From JBDNJM01 sp041687755 (GTDB taxonomy: Bacteria > Planctomycetota > UBA1135 > GCA-002686595), in the NCBI GenBank assembly GCA_041687755.1, contig JBDNJM010000095.1:1-40580 (forward strand): DNA of 40,580 nucleotides, in the 5' to 3' direction. Of the stretch, positions 1-10,833 are shown one piece after another. Under the pieces are notes generated by a model. That model ran no database searches and was not told where the DNA came from. It saw nothing but the letters and a program-made list of their open reading frames with translations. Position numbers and translations under genes: made by a program. The first letter of the stretch is position 1. Every line of letters begins with the position of its first letter.

Positions 1-1
1 C

Positions 2-229
2 TTCGAGCGAGCAGCAGGATCCATCGCCAAGCACATCAACGGCATCCTCGAGTACGTCCGGACGCGCCGGAACAACGGCCGTGTCGAAGGCCTCAACAGC
101 AAGGCACGCACCATCACCAGGCGCTCCTACGGCTTCCATTCAGCGCCCGGGCTCATCTCGCTGCTCTTCCTCTGCTGCGGGGGCGTTGATGTCACCCCGG
201 CCTTCACGACACCGTCAGGCCCCCACTAA
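2..229 (+). CDS. ISL3-type transposase, C-terminal fragment (5' end outside window)
   Basis: The reading frame is open from base 2 to a TAA at 227-229 and has no start inside the window. It encodes 75 residues beginning FERAAGSIAKHINGILEYV and containing the run RRNNGRVEGLNSKARTITRR, followed by SYGFHSAPGLISLLFL. The pattern N-G-x-V-E-G-x-N-x-K-x-(K/R)-x-I-x-R, then Y-G-(F/Y), is the conserved end of the DDE domain in ISL3-family transposases, and the E of VEGLN fits the last catalytic acidic residue. The terminal inverted repeat of the element should lie soon after the stop, but I could not identify it. The gene may be intact upstream of the window. The family call is fairly sure; whether the element is active cannot be judged. 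Confidence 0.75.
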   Translation, partial: FERAAGSIAKHINGILEYVRTRRNNGRVEGLNSKARTITRRSYGFHSAPGLISLLFLCCGGVDVTPAFTTPSGPH

Positions 230-877
230 AGGGACAGGAGAGCTAAAAATCGGCGCGACGGTGACCGAAAGCGTGAGGCGCATCGGCGTCTCGATGCCAA
301 GCAGCCATCCGTGGAAAGTCCTCTGGCGACTCGCAACGCTAAGGGTCGCCAACCTTTCCTGAAGAACTCTGTGCGAAGTAGAGCCGATCTCGAATTGCGC
401 GAGAGGTCCGTCCCCACCTCAATTTTTGGACAGAATTGGGCACGACCGGCCCATGTGCCGGGGTGTAGGCGGTCAAATGTTGGTCGAGGACGCAAGAATT
501 GGTCGGTGTAGGCCGAACTTCGGCGATCCGAGCGGTCCGCGACTACGCTTGGTGAATAGTCCGGGCTAGGGCGTGCAATTTTGTTCGCAGGCGCCGCCTG
601 GAGACTCACCTGGACGGCTTGCGGAGCAGCTTCTCGATTGAGCTTGCCGAGATAGGCGGAGAAGCTCTTAACGCCGTCCAATCACAGCATCGAACGGCGT
701 AGGGCATCAAGCTCCATCGGATACGAGCTCGTGGGGGACGAGTCGCGAGTCCGGGGTTTCGCGCCTGCGGCCTTGCCGCCGTGCGTTGGCGAACCCACGT
801 GTTTCGGGAGGCGGCGAAGACCGGCCGGTCCGGAGCGCTCGTCGCTCCGGGCCGGCCGTCGCCGCTGGCCCTAGGGG
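230..877. other. Gene-free stretch next to the transposase, possible insertion-sequence debris
   Basis: I see no supported gene in these ~650 nt. The short open frames on both strands have no recognisable motif and unlikely composition. Part of it (about 380-700) is less GC-rich than the genes around it. The string CTCAATTTTTGGACAG at about 418-433 looks like the ends of some insertion sequences, but I found no matching partner end, so this is only a hint. The last part holds the hairpin at 822-858, listed separately. Confidence 0.5.
822..858 (-). terminator. Strong hairpin downstream of truD, likely terminator
   Basis: Bases 822-837 pair with 843-858 around a 5-nt loop (838-842). This gives a 16-bp stem, all Watson-Crick except one G-U pair, ending about 20 nt past the truD stop on the minus strand. 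No T-run follows on either side, so it is not a classic intrinsic terminator. Position and strength suggest a 3'-end structure for the hpt-rluA-truD transcript. Confidence 0.6.
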
Positions 878-3885
<3,008 letters not shown>

Positions 3886-3889
<4 letters not shown>

Positions 3890-5022
3890 GACGGGAGAGC
3901 CCGCAACTTCGCGAGCTGTTTGAGGAGTCGGGTCAGGTCGGAAGGCAGCGGAGAGCTGCCGCGGCGGAATCCACCGCATGCGGAGCGGCTCGGATCTTGG
4001 TCGTCGGGAACGAAAGGCATCGGTGCGATCGCGTCTTCGGGCGCCCCGGGCCCGGGGAACACGATCTCAGCGGCGTGCAGGGTCAAGCGATCGATGAGCG
4101 GGCGCTCGGGGCGGCCCTGCTTGGCGCGGTAGCCGCGCTTGATCTGGCTGAGGAGAAACTCGTCGTTGCGGCCGTAGAGCTTGTCGACGACCAGCGGAAA
4201 ACCCTCGTGGGCGAGGTGCACGCGGATTTGGTGCGTGCGGCCGGTCAGCGGCCGACAGCGCACGAGGCTGTAGCCGCGATAGCCCTGCTCCAGCTCTACC
4301 TCGGTTTGACTCTCCTTGCCGCCGCGTACGATGCGCATTCGGCCGGAGCGGCGCTCGTCGGGGCCGATCGGCGCGTCGATCATCTGCGCCGGCCCCGCCG
4401 GCCACTCGCCCTCGACCAGCGCCATGTACGTCTTCGAGATGCGTCGGTACTCGAACGCCGCGCGCAGGCGCCGCTCGGTTTCGATGTCCTTGGCGACCAA
4501 CAGCACGCCCGAGGTCTCCTTGTCCAGGCGATGCAGGATGCGCGGGCGGAACAGCAGCGGAGCTTCCGCGCTCTCCAGGTCCGCGTCCGGGCCCCGATTC
4601 AGCGCGGCCGCCGCCATCGCTTCCTGCGTGCGCTGCCGGGCCAGCGCCAGCATCGCCCCCGCCATGGAACCCGCCTCGCGCATCCAGCGCTCAGGCTCGA
4701 CCGCAAGGCCCGCGGGCTTGTCCACCGCGAGCACGTGCTCGTCCTCGTACAGGATCGTCACGCTGGGCCCGGTCGGCGCCGAACGCGTCAGCACAGACGT
4801 CGGAATCTGCATCACCAACACCATGCTCTCCCGCAGCCGCGTGCCCGGCTCGACCCGCTCGCCGTCGATCAGTACTCGACCCTCACGCACTTCCTGGCGC
4901 AGCTTGCCCTTGGGCACGCCGGAGTAGATGAGGCACAGGTACTCGTCGAGCTCCAGGCCTACGTGCTCGTCCGGGACCTCGTGGTACTCGGGCAGGACTT
5001 CGGGTTCGCCTTCGTGCAGCAT
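3886..5022 (-). CDS. RluA-family RNA pseudouridine synthase
   Basis: A 378-residue enzyme predicted to isomerise uridine to pseudouridine in rRNA or tRNA. An S4-like RNA-binding segment covers roughly residues 20-70 (LDEYLCLIYSGVPKGKLRQ, then GRVLIDGERV). The catalytic core follows. VLAVDKPAGL (98-106) is the usual entry motif, HRLDKETSGVLL (164-175) holds the catalytic Asp167, and RPLTGRTHQIRVHLAH is the third family motif. The C-terminal ~40 residues extend beyond the usual fold. The target site cannot be assigned by eye among RluA, RluC and RluD types. It starts 4 nt after the hpt stop and overlaps truD by ATGA, so the three genes are almost surely one operon and the last two translationally coupled. 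Confidence 0.9.
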
Positions 5023-5026
5023 TCGC

Positions 5027-5761
5027 CTAGCTCTGCTTGCCCAAAACGGCTTCGAAGATGGCCGGCTTCAGCGCGCCGACGTAGGGCAGGTTGCGGTAGC
5101 GCCCTGCGAAGTCGAGGCCGTAGCCCACGACGAACTTGTCCTCGATCTCGAAGCAGCGGTAGTCCACCTGAAACTCCACTGAGCGCCGCGCCGGCTTGTC
5201 CAGGAACACCGCCGTCTTGACGTCTGCCGCACCGCGCGCGAGCAGCGCCGCCTTCAGCGTGAACATCGTCTTGCCCGTGTCGAGGATGTCGTCCACGAGC
5301 AACATCCGGCGCCCCTCGATCTCCGCGTCGTTCGGGAAGAAGTCCAGGTCGAGCTGCCCCGCGGTCGTGCCCTTGCGATAGCTCGTGGCCATCACAAACG
5401 CGAGCTCCAGCGGCACCGGGATGCGCCGGATTAGGTCCGACACGAACACCGCCGCGCCCTTGAGAACGGCGACCGCGGTGAATTCTTGCCCGTCGAAGCC
5501 CTCGACGATCTCCCGCCCCAGCACATCCAAGGCAGCCGTGATCTGCTGCTCGTTGATCAACACCGTCTCGATGTCGTCGTGCAAAATCGACACCGGCCGC
5601 CCCATGCCGGGCAGCAGGGCATCCGGGTACGGCATGCTCGCTCCAGACGCCATCGCTCCAGACGCCATCGCTCCAGTAGAGACCGCCCCGGAGGATCGGT
5701 CGCCATGCATGTCGGGGGCACCCGGCTGGGGGGTCGTTGAGCTGTCTCTGGAGTCGGACAC
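5027..5761 (-). CDS. hpt: Hypoxanthine phosphoribosyltransferase
   Basis: It salvages hypoxanthine (and usually guanine) with PRPP to give IMP or GMP in the cytoplasm. The PRPP-binding signature LLVDDILDTGKTM (154-166) is complete. The substrate-side motifs are also present: VLKGAAVFVSDLIRR (99-113) and FVVGYGLDFAGRYRNLPYVG near the C-terminus. The frame can start at a GTG (5761) for 244 residues. The first ~42 residues are Ser/Ala/Gly-rich with a 5-residue repeat and are not part of the fold, so a later start is possible, for example the Met at residue 43 before PYPDALLPG. It is first in a tight run with an RluA-type synthase and truD. Confidence 0.92.
   Translation of the reverse strand: MSDSRDSSTTPQPGAPDMHGDRSSGAVSTGAMASGAMASGASMPYPDALLPGMGRPVSILHDDIETVLINEQQITAALDVLGREIVEGFDGQEFTAVAVLKGAAVFVSDLIRRIPVPLELAFVMATSYRKGTTAGQLDLDFFPNDAEIEGRRMLLVDDILDTGKTMFTLKAALLARGAADVKTAVFLDKPARRSVEFQVDYRCFEIEDKFVVGYGLDFAGRYRNLPYVGALKPAIFEAVLGKQS
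5641..5685 (-). repeat. 15-bp tandem repeat at the hpt 5' end
   Basis: The unit CTCCAGACGCCATCG occurs at 5641-5655 and 5656-5670, followed by a degraded copy at 5671-5685. In the hpt frame it encodes repeating Ala-Met-Ala-Ser-Gly. It lies in the part of the reading frame that may precede the true start. Confidence 0.8.
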
Positions 5762-6211
5762 GATGTGGCGGCCTCAAAGGGCGGGAGGGCCCGACCGATC
5801 CGCTGATTGCGGGACCCGGACGGGACGTCAATGGGGAGCGGCGGCGGCGCGAAGGAGCGCGGCTGGCCGACGGGAATGCCAAGTTTTCAGGCCGACGCGA
5901 GCGCGTCGACGGCAGAGAGCCTACCAGCTCTGCCAGGAGCGCAACCCCGGATCTCCGTCTCGCTCCCCCGCCGGCCGGCTCGCCTCGGGCTCGCGCAGGC
6001 CGCCGCGCCCGGATGGAGGAACCGAACTGCATGGGTTGAGTGTCGACCCCACCCGTCCCGGAGGTACCGATCCCCGGTGCCCCAGGCACCTGCGCCGGCT
6101 CGCAGGAGGCTCCAGGCCCTCGCGCCCTCGCCGACGGCTGCAAGTCTACCCCGCTCCCCCAGTTGGGCCAGCCCGCCCAACTGGCGCCAGCACCCAACCC
6201 ATGCAGTTGGG
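5762..6211. other. Gene-free stretch with inverted repeats between hpt and a membrane-protein gene
   Basis: I see no credible coding region in these 450 nt. They lie between the 3' end of the membrane protein gene and the 5' end of hpt, so the hpt promoter should be here. The right half contains the palindromic cluster listed at 6026-6212. Confidence 0.55.
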
Positions 6212-6212
6212 T
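6026..6212. repeat. Cluster of inverted repeats built on an AGTTGGG-like word
   Basis: AACTGCATGGGTTG at 6026-6039 is exactly complementary to CAACCCATGCAGTT at 6195-6208. Between and beside them are two local hairpins. One has 10-bp arms at 6159-6168 and 6175-6184. The other is ACCCAAC/GTTGGGT at 6192-6198 and 6206-6212. The second arm of the long repeat therefore can pair locally or at distance. Confidence 0.75.
6159..6184 (-). terminator. Hairpin just past the membrane-protein stop, possible terminator
   Basis: CCAGTTGGGC (6159-6168) and GCCCAACTGG (6175-6184) form a perfect 10-bp stem with a 6-nt loop, 28 nt past the stop of the minus-strand gene ending at 6212. No T-run follows, so its role as terminator is inferred from placement. 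Confidence 0.5.
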
Positions 6213-8020
6213 TAGGAGCGCGTGAGCCGGCGCCAGAGATAGACGCGTCCGTCGCCCAGCGGCACTCGTTCGAAGCCGTCTAGGCCGTCGAGCAGCTCCT
6301 CAAGCGCCTCGGCCTCGGCGGTCCAGCCCGGCGTCAGCGTCAGCGCGTCGATGTCCGCCACGTCCAGCTCGAACGCGAGGCCCTGTAGGTCCGGGAACTC
6401 CCGCCCGAAGGCCAGGGCGAACAGTTCGGGGTAGCGTCTCGCAAACTCGCGCAGGGCCTCGAGCTGCTCCGGCCCCGCGAACGGCAGCAGCAGCGTGCGG
6501 CCGTGCAACGTCGCCCAGGACAGCACTGGAGAGCTGCCCAGCGCGCCGGGCAGGTGCAGCACGCGCCCTAATTCCGGCGAACTGCCGGCCAGCTCGATGA
6601 TCGCCTCGGGCCGCTCCAGCCGCAGCACCCGCCCGCGCGCGGCGAGCGGTTCGATCGCCAGCAGCAGCGCCAGCGCCCACGCCCAACCGCCGGTGAGGGC
6701 GCTCCGCGACCCCCACTTCCGCCCCTGCAAGGCGACTCCCGCGCCCGCGGCCAGGCACATCAGCGCCGTCGGCGCCAGATCCGTTGGGACGGCGACCCGC
6801 GCCAGCTCGTGCGGCCAGGGCAGCGCAGCGAGGCCCAGCACGCCCAGCGCAGCCCCGATCCAGGCCCGCGACCCCCGGCCCCGCCAGAGCGCCAGCGGGA
6901 TCAGCGACACCAGCAGCCAGGAGCCCGGACGCCGCGGATCGATCACCCTGCCCATGAGCACTCCCACCCGATTCAGGAGACCGCTCGGGGCCAGCCCGAT
7001 CGGCGACCCCGCCTCCGCCCCCGCGGGCGCCTGCTGCTGGACCTCCGCCCCGGTGCCCGGTCCTGATCCCATCGGCTCCGCGATCGCCACCTCGGCGTGC
7101 GCGGCCGCGAGCTCGCCACCGGATCCAGCCGCCCCGCGCTCCGCTGAGAGCGTGAACCGCGTCGGCGGCTCGGCCTCGGCCATCCAGGCCCGAAACGGGA
7201 CACCCCAGAGGCCGAATCCGAACAGCGCGATCACGATCAGCCACGCCGGGCTGGTCGTGGCGCGCTGCGAGCGCGGCGCGGGCTGCAGGTGGACCGCGCC
7301 GCCGCGCCAGGTCGCGAAGCTGGCCGACCCCAGCGCGGCCAGCGCCGCCACCAGCGCGGCCCAGCCCGTCCACAGCGCCAGCCCCAGCCCGAGCCCGATC
7401 CACAGCGCACCGCTCGCCGCGCCCGGGCCGCAGCGCCGGTTCGCGACGCGCACGACGCCCAGGGCGACGAGCACGGGGAACGGACTCGCGCAGGCGTCCA
7501 GACCCTGAGCCGCGCCCGCGAAGGCGGCGGGCGCAAGCGTGAGCAGCAGGCTGAAGCCGGTCGACAGCGCGTTCGACAGCCCCAGCGCCCGACCCAGCGC
7601 GAACCCCAGCGCGCAGGTCAGCAGCCCGAAGCCGAGCCACAGCCCCACGTAGGCCGCGGGCGCCCCAAACAGCGCCACGAGCGGCAATCCGACGACCCCG
7701 TGCAACAGCGCGTGCGAACCGCGCGAGGTCAGCGCCCCATGGGGCGCGAACAGGCGCTCCGTCAGCAACGGATTCAGCCCGGACGTCAGCCGGTCCCCCA
7801 CATTCCAAAGCTCGAACACGCCGCGATGCACCGCGGCCTCCGCCGGCGAGCCGCCCGCGCCGTCCCAGGGCAGCAGCTCGCCCGGATGCAGCAACAGCGG
7901 CCAACTCCAGACCGCCATGCCGAGGCCTGCGAGCAACACGGCAACCAGGCACGACCCGAGTCCGCCGAAGCTCGACGTCTGGTGCCCCGCGGCCGCCCCC
8001 TCTTCGCCGCTTTGGCCCAT
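6212..8020 (-). CDS. Polytopic membrane protein of unknown function (glycosyltransferase-C-like topology)
   Basis: Predicted 602 residues. The N-terminal two thirds alternate hydrophobic segments with short loops, about ten or more membrane spans, starting with GSCLVAVLLAGLGMAVWSW. A soluble, acidic C-terminal part (~130 residues, with ELGRVLHLPGALGSSPVLSW and EALREFARRYPELFALAF) follows. This topology, many spans and then an extracytoplasmic tail, resembles large lipid-linked glycosyltransferases or YfhO-like proteins, but I see no diagnostic motif and would not name it. I chose the ATG at 8020 because the longer frame (to 8092) would run into the divergent NUDIX gene; a start further inside is possible. 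Only 24 nt separate the two divergent starts. Confidence 0.7.
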   Translation of the reverse strand: MGQSGEEGAAAGHQTSSFGGLGSCLVAVLLAGLGMAVWSWPLLLHPGELLPWDGAGGSPAEAAVHRGVFELWNVGDRLTSGLNPLLTERLFAPHGALTSRGSHALLHGVVGLPLVALFGAPAAYVGLWLGFGLLTCALGFALGRALGLSNALSTGFSLLLTLAPAAFAGAAQGLDACASPFPVLVALGVVRVANRRCGPGAASGALWIGLGLGLALWTGWAALVAALAALGSASFATWRGGAVHLQPAPRSQRATTSPAWLIVIALFGFGLWGVPFRAWMAEAEPPTRFTLSAERGAAGSGGELAAAHAEVAIAEPMGSGPGTGAEVQQQAPAGAEAGSPIGLAPSGLLNRVGVLMGRVIDPRRPGSWLLVSLIPLALWRGRGSRAWIGAALGVLGLAALPWPHELARVAVPTDLAPTALMCLAAGAGVALQGRKWGSRSALTGGWAWALALLLAIEPLAARGRVLRLERPEAIIELAGSSPELGRVLHLPGALGSSPVLSWATLHGRTLLLPFAGPEQLEALREFARRYPELFALAFGREFPDLQGLAFELDVADIDALTLTPGWTAEAEALEELLDGLDGFERVPLGDGRVYLWRRLTRS

Positions 8021-8031
8021 CTGCGAGAGGG

Positions 8032-8037
8032 TACGTT
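8032..8037 (+). promoter_or_regulatory. TACGTT, possible -10 hexamer of the NUDIX gene
   Basis: The hexamer ends 7 nt before the ATG at 8045. If used, transcription would begin at or next to the start codon. It matches the pattern seen before other genes here (12853, 25451, 30870). I see no -35 box. Confidence 0.4.
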
Positions 8038-8044
8038 GTCCGCC

Positions 8045-8575
8045 ATGCACCGCCACGAAAGAGTCCGCCTCCTCGAGTCCCGCCGCCTCCACCGCGGGCC
8101 GATCTTCGACCTCCTGCGCGAGCGCGTCGCCCTGCCCTCAGGGCTCGAACAGGAGCTCGACGTGATCGCCCACGGAGGCGCCGTCGCCGTCGCCCCGGTC
8201 TGGCCCGACGGCCGCGTGACCTGCGTACGCCAGTATCGCCACGCCGTCGGCGACTGGTTGGTCGAGCTGCCCGCCGGCCGTCTCGAGCCCGGCGAGGACC
8301 CTGAAATCGCCGCGCGCCGCGAGCTCGAAGAAGAGTGCGGCCTGCGGGCCGAAGGCCTGGAGCGCCTCTCCGAGTTCTTCGTCGCCCCCGGCTTCTGCAG
8401 CGAGCGCATCACCCTGTTCCGGGCCAGCGGCTGCAGCGAGGCCGGCGCGAACCGCCTGCAGCCCGACGAAGACGAAGAACTCAAGCTGCTGAAGCTGCAC
8501 CCCACCGAGCTTCTGGCCACGGCCCGCGACGCCAAGACCCTGATCGGGGCCGCGCTACTCCTGCAGCTCCCCTAG
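8045..8575 (+). CDS. NUDIX hydrolase (ADP-ribose pyrophosphatase-like)
   Basis: A 176-residue protein with a complete Nudix box at residues 78-100: G78, E84, then R92-E93-L94-x-E96-E97-x-G99-L100, which binds Mg2+ and cleaves nucleoside diphosphate linkages. VRQYRHAVGDWLVELPAG just before it is typical of the ADP-ribose/nucleotide-sugar pyrophosphatase branch. Length and layout fit that branch. The ATG at 8045 gives the natural N-terminus (MHRHERVRLLESRR). The 3' end overlaps the convergent gene at 8555-9316 by 21 nt. The exact substrate cannot be read from sequence. Confidence 0.88.
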   Translation: MHRHERVRLLESRRLHRGPIFDLLRERVALPSGLEQELDVIAHGGAVAVAPVWPDGRVTCVRQYRHAVGDWLVELPAGRLEPGEDPEIAARRELEEECGLRAEGLERLSEFFVAPGFCSERITLFRASGCSEAGANRLQPDEDEELKLLKLHPTELLATARDAKTLIGAALLLQLP

Positions 8576-9316
8576 CGCCAGCGCGGCCGAAAGGTGCCGG
8601 AAGCCGCCCTGGCCCGCGATCGGCCAACCTCGCCGATCGCACCGCACCACGTGCCCCGGTGCCCAGACCAAGGCGCCCCGCTCCAGGGCCAAGAGCGCTC
8701 CTTCTCCCTCGAACCCGGCCAGCTGCTCCGAGTCGCCGGCGGGCGAGCGCAGCCATCCGTTGGCCCGATTGAACCACCATCCGCCGTCGCCCAGCCTTTC
8801 CTGTAGGCCGCGTTCGAGGTTCAGCCCCAGGACGATCCGACGCTCGTCCTCCCGGCCGACCCGCTCCACGACGCCCCAGCCCGCGCCGTCGCGGAACAGC
8901 TCGACGGGACCCTCGAATTCCTTGGAGGCCGCAGCCGGCAAGCGCACCGAGCCGCCCGTGAGGCTCACGCCCACCAGCGCGTGGGCGCCGTCGGGACGCC
9001 GTTCGGACGCGCTCGCCACCAACAGAACGCCGCCGGAGCGGTCCTGGACGCGCAACAGGGCCACCGGCGCCGTCACGGCGATCGAATGCAGGATCAGCAG
9101 CCCAGCGTCGAGCAGGTGCACCGCATCGTCCCCGCGGTCGGCCACGGCAAACTGCAGCGCGCTCCCTTCATGCCAGCGGGCCCCGTACGAGCGGGCTCCG
9201 TACGAGCGGGCAAACAAGAGCAGCCCCGCGAGGGTTGCCGCGACTCCAGCCACGGCGACTCCAACCACCGTGGGCGGCCCCGGGCGGAGCCAAGTCGGTC
9301 GAGCAGCAGCAGCCAT
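8555..9316 (-). CDS. Membrane-anchored protein of unknown function, end of cytochrome oxidase assembly operon
   Basis: 253 residues that I do not recognise. One hydrophobic span (VVGVAVAGVAATLAGLLLFA, about residues 17-36) is followed by a tandem pentapeptide RSYGARSYGAR. The rest is a soluble domain rich in short beta-like stretches with several Trp and Gly. This gives one membrane anchor and a probably extracytoplasmic domain. It begins 61 nt after the DUF420 gene on the same strand, so it is likely the last gene of the ctaA-ctaB run, and a role in respiratory chain assembly is a guess from context only. Its end overlaps the NUDIX gene by 21 nt, tail to tail. Confidence 0.65.
   Translation of the reverse strand: MAAAARPTWLRPGPPTVVGVAVAGVAATLAGLLLFARSYGARSYGARWHEGSALQFAVADRGDDAVHLLDAGLLILHSIAVTAPVALLRVQDRSGGVLLVASASERRPDGAHALVGVSLTGGSVRLPAAASKEFEGPVELFRDGAGWGVVERVGREDERRIVLGLNLERGLQERLGDGGWWFNRANGWLRSPAGDSEQLAGFEGEGALLALERGALVWAPGHVVRCDRRGWPIAGQGGFRHLSAALALGELQE
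9183..9211 (-). repeat. Two copies of a 15-bp repeat
   Basis: CCGTACGAGCGGGC occurs at 9183-9196 and again at 9198-9211, a 15-nt period, encoding the doubled RSYGA just after the membrane span of the gene at 8555-9316. Confidence 0.75.
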
Positions 9317-9377
9317 CCCCTCTTGGACCCTCGCCGCGCCAGTTCGTTGCGCTCGGGCCCCAAAATCCGCCCCGCGC

Positions 9378-9854
9378 CTACAGCTTGTACAGCACCCAGT
9401 ACACGATGACCCCCGTCACGGAGACGTACAGCCACAGCGGGAAGGTGCGCTTGGCCCAGCGCTTGTGCCGCTCCCAGTCCCGCCGCGCCGCCAGCGTGAA
9501 CGTCGTCAGCACCATCGGAAGATTGATGATCGCGCCCAACACGTGGGTCAGCAGCAGCACGAGGTAGGCGGTCTTCGCCACGCCGTTGCCGTCGAACGCC
9601 CGCGGCCCGAACTCTTTCTCGAACGTTAAGTGGTAGTACAGATACCCGGCGAGGAACACGGCGCTCGCGATTCCGGCCAGGACCATGCAGACGCCGTGGG
9701 CGCGCTTGTTGCCGGCCTTGATGCACAGGAGCCCGGCCACGAGGAACACGGTCGCGGTGGCGTTCATGACCGCGTTCAAGTGCGGCCAGATCGGGACCTC
9801 GGCAACAGCCGCCGGCACCGTCTCCTGCAGCAGCGCAAGGGCGCTCGCGTTCAT
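9378..9854 (-). CDS. DUF420-family membrane protein
   Basis: A 158-residue protein with four clear membrane spans. Features match the DUF420 family, small membrane proteins often coded beside cytochrome oxidase genes. These are PIWPHLNAVMNATATVFLVAG near the N-terminus, GNKRAHGVCM, the HLTFEKEFG segment, LLLTHVLGAIINLPM and KRWAKRTFPLWLYVSVTGV. The conserved histidines in these segments suggest metal or heme contact; the biochemical role is not established. The ATG (9852-9854) overlaps the ctaB stop as ATGA, which supports both the start and co-translation. Confidence 0.8.
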   Translation of the reverse strand: MNASALALLQETVPAAVAEVPIWPHLNAVMNATATVFLVAGLLCIKAGNKRAHGVCMVLAGIASAVFLAGYLYYHLTFEKEFGPRAFDGNGVAKTAYLVLLLTHVLGAIINLPMVLTTFTLAARRDWERHKRWAKRTFPLWLYVSVTGVIVYWVLYKL

Positions 9855-10747
9855 AGCTGAATCACGAGCCGGTCGAAGAGCGCGACGGCGAACAGGCAGG
9901 GCAGGTACAGCAGCGACGTGAACATCAGGCGTCGGGCGCTCGTGCGCGACTCCTGCCGCGCAAAGGCTGCGGCCGCCGCGATGTAGCACAGGCCCAGGCC
10001 GATCGAGCCGATGGCGTAGAACACCGTCGCCTCGCCCCCGAAGCACGGCAGCAGGCCTGCGGGGATGATGGTCACGCCGTAGAGCAACGCCTGGCGGCCC
10101 GCCAGGCCCTCGCTGTTCGGCTCGCACGGCAGCATGCGCATGCCGGCCTTCGCGTAGTCCTCGCGGTACAGCCAAGCGATGCTGAAGAAGTGCGGGAATT
10201 GCCACACGAAGAGCGTCGCGAACAGGCCCCAGCCGAACGCACCGGGCTCACCGTTCAGCGCCACCGCGCCGAGCAGCGGCGCCATCGCGCCGGGCACCGC
10301 GCCGACGATTGTGTTGAACGAGGAGTAGCGCTTGATCGGCGTGTAGACGAGCGTGTATGCCGCAATGGTCGCCAGCGACAGCAGCGACGACAGCAGGTTG
10401 AAGCGCAGGGCAAGTCCGACGACGCCCGCGACGCCCAGCAGCGCGGCGACGAGCACCGCGTCGCGCACGCCGATGCGCCCGGTCGGCAGCGGCCGGTCCT
10501 TCGTGCGGTCCATCAGCTTGTCGAGGTCGCGCTCGATGACGTGGTTCAGGGCGCAGGCGGAGGCGCTCGTCAGGGTGATGTAGAACGCGGCCTCGATCAC
10601 GGCGCCGAAGGGCGCGCCGCCAGTCGCGGTCCAGGCGCCGACGGCCGCCGCGATCGCGACAAAGAACGTGATGCGCGACTTGAACAGGCAGGCCCAGTCC
10701 GCCAGCGGGCTGGCGGTCTCGAGGGAAGTGGCGGTGCTGGTGCTCAT
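9851..10747 (-). CDS. ctaB: Protoheme IX farnesyltransferase (heme O synthase)
   Basis: 298 residues, a UbiA-superfamily membrane prenyltransferase that attaches a farnesyl group to heme b to make heme O. The first Asp-rich motif is N68-HVIER-D74-x-D76 with D80 following, then TKDRPLPTGR. The second conserved stretch is YTPIKRYSSFNTIVGAVPGA, and FVWQFPHFFSIAW is typical of heme O synthases. About eight or nine hydrophobic spans are visible, and length is normal. It lies 86 nt after ctaA and overlaps the next gene by ATGA. Together with CtaA it supplies heme A for an aa3-type oxidase, whose structural genes are not in the window. Confidence 0.95.
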   Translation of the reverse strand: MSTSTATSLETASPLADWACLFKSRITFFVAIAAAVGAWTATGGAPFGAVIEAAFYITLTSASACALNHVIERDLDKLMDRTKDRPLPTGRIGVRDAVLVAALLGVAGVVGLALRFNLLSSLLSLATIAAYTLVYTPIKRYSSFNTIVGAVPGAMAPLLGAVALNGEPGAFGWGLFATLFVWQFPHFFSIAWLYREDYAKAGMRMLPCEPNSEGLAGRQALLYGVTIIPAGLLPCFGGEATVFYAIGSIGLGLCYIAAAAAFARQESRTSARRLMFTSLLYLPCLFAVALFDRLVIQL

Positions 10748-10833
10748 CGAAGGGCTCGTCGAGTCGGGGGACGGGGGCGGCGGATCGGGGGACGCGGGCT
10801 GCAGGACGGTAGCGCGGCGGACTTGGCGGGCAA

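Noticed and set aside
226..681. 151-residue minus-strand frame next to the transposase fragment
   Set aside because: It has no recognisable domain and overlaps the end of the transposase; likely chance or relic sequence.
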